From assembly GCA_003602535.1 (NCBI GenBank), contig QQSA01000002.1, positions 670 through 16,400 of the forward strand: a stretch of 15,731 nt of DNA, written 5' to 3'. The notes under the pieces were generated by a model. The model was not told where the DNA came from and searched no databases. It saw nothing but the letters and a program-made list of their open reading frames with translations. The position numbers and the translations under genes are program-made. The DNA comes from Candidatus Poseidoniales archaeon (lineage in GTDB: Archaea; Thermoplasmatota; Poseidoniia; Poseidoniales; Poseidoniaceae). This document shows positions 14,611 through 15,731 of the stretch, in pieces (position 1 is the first letter of the stretch; every line of letters starts with the position of its first letter).

Positions 14611-15090
14611 TCAAGCCTTCTTGGTTCGAACACTGTCAAACAGACTACCAACTAGGGAAACACTGTCTTTGAGCGTTCCAAGTAATTTGTCGACTACATT
14701 TTCGTCTTCTGTCTTCTGACGAATCATGTCTCTGAGATCCGCTTCAATTCTTGCGTGATCTTCATCATCGATGCTGAACTGATCTCTTAGGTGTGCGAGG
14801 ACGGCAAACTCGTCCTTTGAAAGAGAAGCGTTAACGATTGCCACCTCGAAAACACGCGTGTAAACAAGACGCTGTTCATTAGGAGTAACTTCTCTTCCAG
14901 GACCCGTTTTTTTATTTTCACGGATTGCAGTATAAACATCTGCAGGCTCATTTTCAGATAGTCCCAAGGAATTTGCTAATTTTATGATCAGGCGCTTTTC
15001 TTCACGCGTAAGAACTCCATCACGAAGCATTACTTCGGTAGTGGTTCTGAACACATTGAGTGCCCCAACATTTTCGCCGCTCACGACCAA
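14611..15090 (-). CDS. TerB-like (tellurite resistance TerB fold) protein
   Basis: The 159-residue protein carries two TerB-type repeats: MLRDGVLTREEKRLIIKLANSLGLSENE (about 21-48) and VAIVNASLSKDEFAVLAHLRDQFSIDDED (about 78-106), read here as pairs of shorter helices. Each has the acidic loop, in the first D-G-x-L-T-x-E-E, that gives TerB and related stress proteins a metal-binding helical fold. A helical tail rich in charged and hydrophobic residues follows. TerB-like domains are found in membrane-linked stress and defence complexes in bacteria and archaea, but the exact role is unknown. It is the first gene of the four-gene minus operon. The start is TTG 15090 or GTG 15084; neither has a strong ribosome-binding site, and no convincing TATA box was found. 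The upstream region is the structured non-coding stretch before dnaG. Confidence 0.75.
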   Translation of the reverse strand: MVVSGENVGALNVFRTTTEVMLRDGVLTREEKRLIIKLANSLGLSENEPADVYTAIRENKKTGPGREVTPNEQRLVYTRVFEVAIVNASLSKDEFAVLAHLRDQFSIDDEDHARIEADLRDMIRQKTEDENVVDKLLGTLKDSVSLVGSLFDSVRTKKA

Positions 15091-15100
15091 GCGACAACTA

Positions 15101-15178
15101 TTCTTTACTTGAACCTCATTGATGAACTCAAAAAACCGAATATTGAGTTTTTTTCAGAGATAGGGTTCAAGAAGGGGA
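15101..15178 (+). ncRNA. Possible structured RNA: long imperfect stem-loop in the divergent intergenic region
   Basis: CTTGAACC (15108-15115) is perfectly complementary to GGTTCAAG (15164-15171). Inside it AACTCAA (15125-15131) pairs perfectly with TTGAGTT (15143-15149) around an 11-base loop. The outer arm extends with 15101-15106 against 15173-15178 if G-U pairs are allowed, interrupted by an A/A mismatch. In plus-strand RNA at least five of the imperfect pairs are G-U, whereas in minus-strand RNA they become A-C mismatches, so a plus-strand RNA is favoured. A T-run (15148-15154) lies in the middle, which would weaken continuous transcription. No known RNA class was recognised, and no clear promoter is visible upstream. 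Confidence 0.35.
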
Positions 15179-15284
15179 AGCAGGTGCGAGCAATTGTTCA
15201 AATCTGATTCACGACCTAAAACCCTTATTTTTTGAGGGCGATGGTCACTCCGGAAATGTGCCGGCAGGCTCATGGAAGGCTGTG

Positions 15285-15294
15285 TAAAAGTATA
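15285..15294 (+). promoter_or_regulatory. TATA box of dnaG
   Basis: TAAAAGTATA is centred about 23-24 bases before the ATG at 15313, the same spacing as the lipoprotein gene's box at 3187. This implies a leaderless or nearly leaderless dnaG mRNA, so the hairpins further upstream would not be in it. GGAGAG at 15301-15306, six bases before the ATG, could serve as a ribosome-binding site only if the transcript starts earlier. Confidence 0.6.
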
Positions 15295-15312
15295 GAACAA
15301 GGAGAGATTCCA

Positions 15313-15731
15313 ATGGGAAGAAAAAATAACGGAGGAGGTCATAAAGGCGGGTCTGGAAAGTCCAACAAAGCCATGAAGTACCTCATTAAAGCAGAATTAA
15401 AAGTAAACGGAAACGTTCAGCGCAAGGACATTATTGGCGCAATTATGGGGCAGACAGAAGGTCTGCTCGGTGACGAGCTTGAACTTCGCAAACTACAACG
15501 AACCGCAAGAATCGGCCACGTTGATGTTGAAGTGAAAAGCAGCGGCGGCAAAGTGAATGGAGAAATCCTAATTCCAAGTAGTATGGACAATGTAGAAACA
15601 GCAATTATTGCATCAAGCCTAGAAACAATCGATAGAATCGGGCCCTGCGCAGCTAAGATTAGCGTAAAAGAAATCCAAGATGTGCGCTCGACCAAAGTTA
15701 ATGCGGTCATCGATCGCGCTAAGGATCTACT
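15313..15731 (+). CDS. dnaG: Archaeal DnaG (primase-like protein), N-terminal part (cut by right edge)
   Basis: The frame from ATG 15313 stays open to the window end, giving 139 residues. The sequence MKYLIKAELKV, DIIGAIMGQTEGLLGDELELRKLQ, IGHVDVEV, GGKVNGEILIPSSMDNVETAIIA, SSLETIDRIGPC and KISVKEIQDVR is characteristic of the N-terminal region of archaeal DnaG, in the part before the Toprim domain. Archaeal DnaG is associated with the exosome as an RNA-binding subunit that favours poly(A)-rich RNA, and can also make primers in vitro. The first 20 residues (MGRKNNGGGHKGGSGKSNKA) are a Gly/Lys-rich extension before the usual start at M21; the TATA-box spacing supports ATG 15313, while ATG 15373 is the alternative. 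The catalytic Toprim part lies outside the window. Confidence 0.96.
   Translation, partial: MGRKNNGGGHKGGSGKSNKAMKYLIKAELKVNGNVQRKDIIGAIMGQTEGLLGDELELRKLQRTARIGHVDVEVKSSGGKVNGEILIPSSMDNVETAIIASSLETIDRIGPCAAKISVKEIQDVRSTKVNAVIDRAKDL

Larger units (their letters stand above)
15091..15312. other. Structured 222-base intergenic region between the TerB-like gene and dnaG
   Basis: This is the longest non-coding stretch of the window. Beside the long stem-loop at 15101-15178 it has a second hairpin, CCCTTA (15222-15227) with TGAGGG (15233-15238), flanked by GACC (15213-15216) and GGTC (15243-15246). It also has the 8-bp palindrome TGCCGGCA (15259-15266). GTTCAA at 15196-15201 is a second possible partner for the TTGAAC arm at 15109-15114. 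The end holds the dnaG promoter. Confidence 0.6.

Noticed and set aside
15150..15185. Possible tRNA T-arm (GGGTTCAAG)
   Set aside because: No matching 5-bp T-stem, acceptor stem or anticodon arm can be built around it on either strand.
15117..15207. Possible C/D box small RNA (TTGATGA to CTGA)
   Set aside because: The boxes are about 85 bases apart without clear internal C' and D' boxes, and the first base of the C box does not match well.
15241..15290. Resemblance to the SRP RNA helix 8 motif (GGTCA...CCGGAA)
   Set aside because: The bases after GGAA do not close the tetraloop and the asymmetric-loop sequence is missing, so it looks like chance.
1..15731. CRISPR arrays, insertion sequences, integrase, attachment sites
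   Set aside because: No regularly spaced repeats, transposase or integrase motifs, or terminal inverted repeats were seen.

Overview
The window looks like a compact euryarchaeal genome, most consistent with the Marine Group II / Poseidoniia lineage or close relatives (inference). It encodes the start of an archaeal DnaG protein, a group II chaperonin (thermosome type), an archaeal PilT-like ATPase with a KH domain, and a HerA-type ATPase. Genes are tightly packed, and TATA-like boxes sit about 24 bases before several start codons, as in leaderless archaeal transcription. Folate-dependent PurH and PurN, a DegT-type aminotransferase, a Gfo/Idh oxidoreductase and a MobA-like transferase give the gene set a partly bacterial flavour, which is common in marine planktonic euryarchaea.

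Layout, left to right. Positions 1-848 (minus) hold the N-terminal part of a HerA-like ATPase that runs off the left edge. It is divergent from a PLP-dependent DegT/DnrJ/EryC1/StrS aminotransferase (940-1992, plus). A convergent two-gene minus operon follows (1976-3132): an unknown membrane protein, then a CYTH-domain phosphohydrolase. From a shared divergent promoter region runs a large lipoprotein with a beta-propeller domain (3213-5483), closely followed by a Gfo/Idh/MocA dehydrogenase (5501-6424). The aminotransferase and dehydrogenase together suggest surface-sugar metabolism, but no glycosyltransferase is present.

The central plus-strand block (6450-12097) has a four-helix membrane protein, a COG1855-type ATPase-KH protein without the usual N-terminal PIN nuclease domain, a second small membrane protein, a divergent group II chaperonin and PurH. 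A DUF454-like membrane protein (12104-12595, minus) is divergent from PurN (12678-13316, plus). PurH and PurN carry out both formyl-tetrahydrofolate-dependent steps of purine synthesis.

The right end has a four-gene minus operon (15090 to 13276): TerB-like protein, alpha-helical HEAT-like protein, a 69-residue orphan and a MobA-like nucleotidyltransferase. Two of its junctions carry the same stop-plus-Shine-Dalgarno motif (TTGAGGT). Divergent from it, dnaG begins at 15313 and is cut by the right edge. The 222-base region between them is the longest non-coding stretch and contains a long imperfect stem-loop whose wobble pairs favour an RNA read from the plus strand. No tRNA, rRNA, CRISPR array, insertion sequence or integrase was seen. 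The most interesting items are the PIN-less ATPase-KH protein between two membrane proteins, the TerB/HEAT/MobA operon and the structured region upstream of dnaG.
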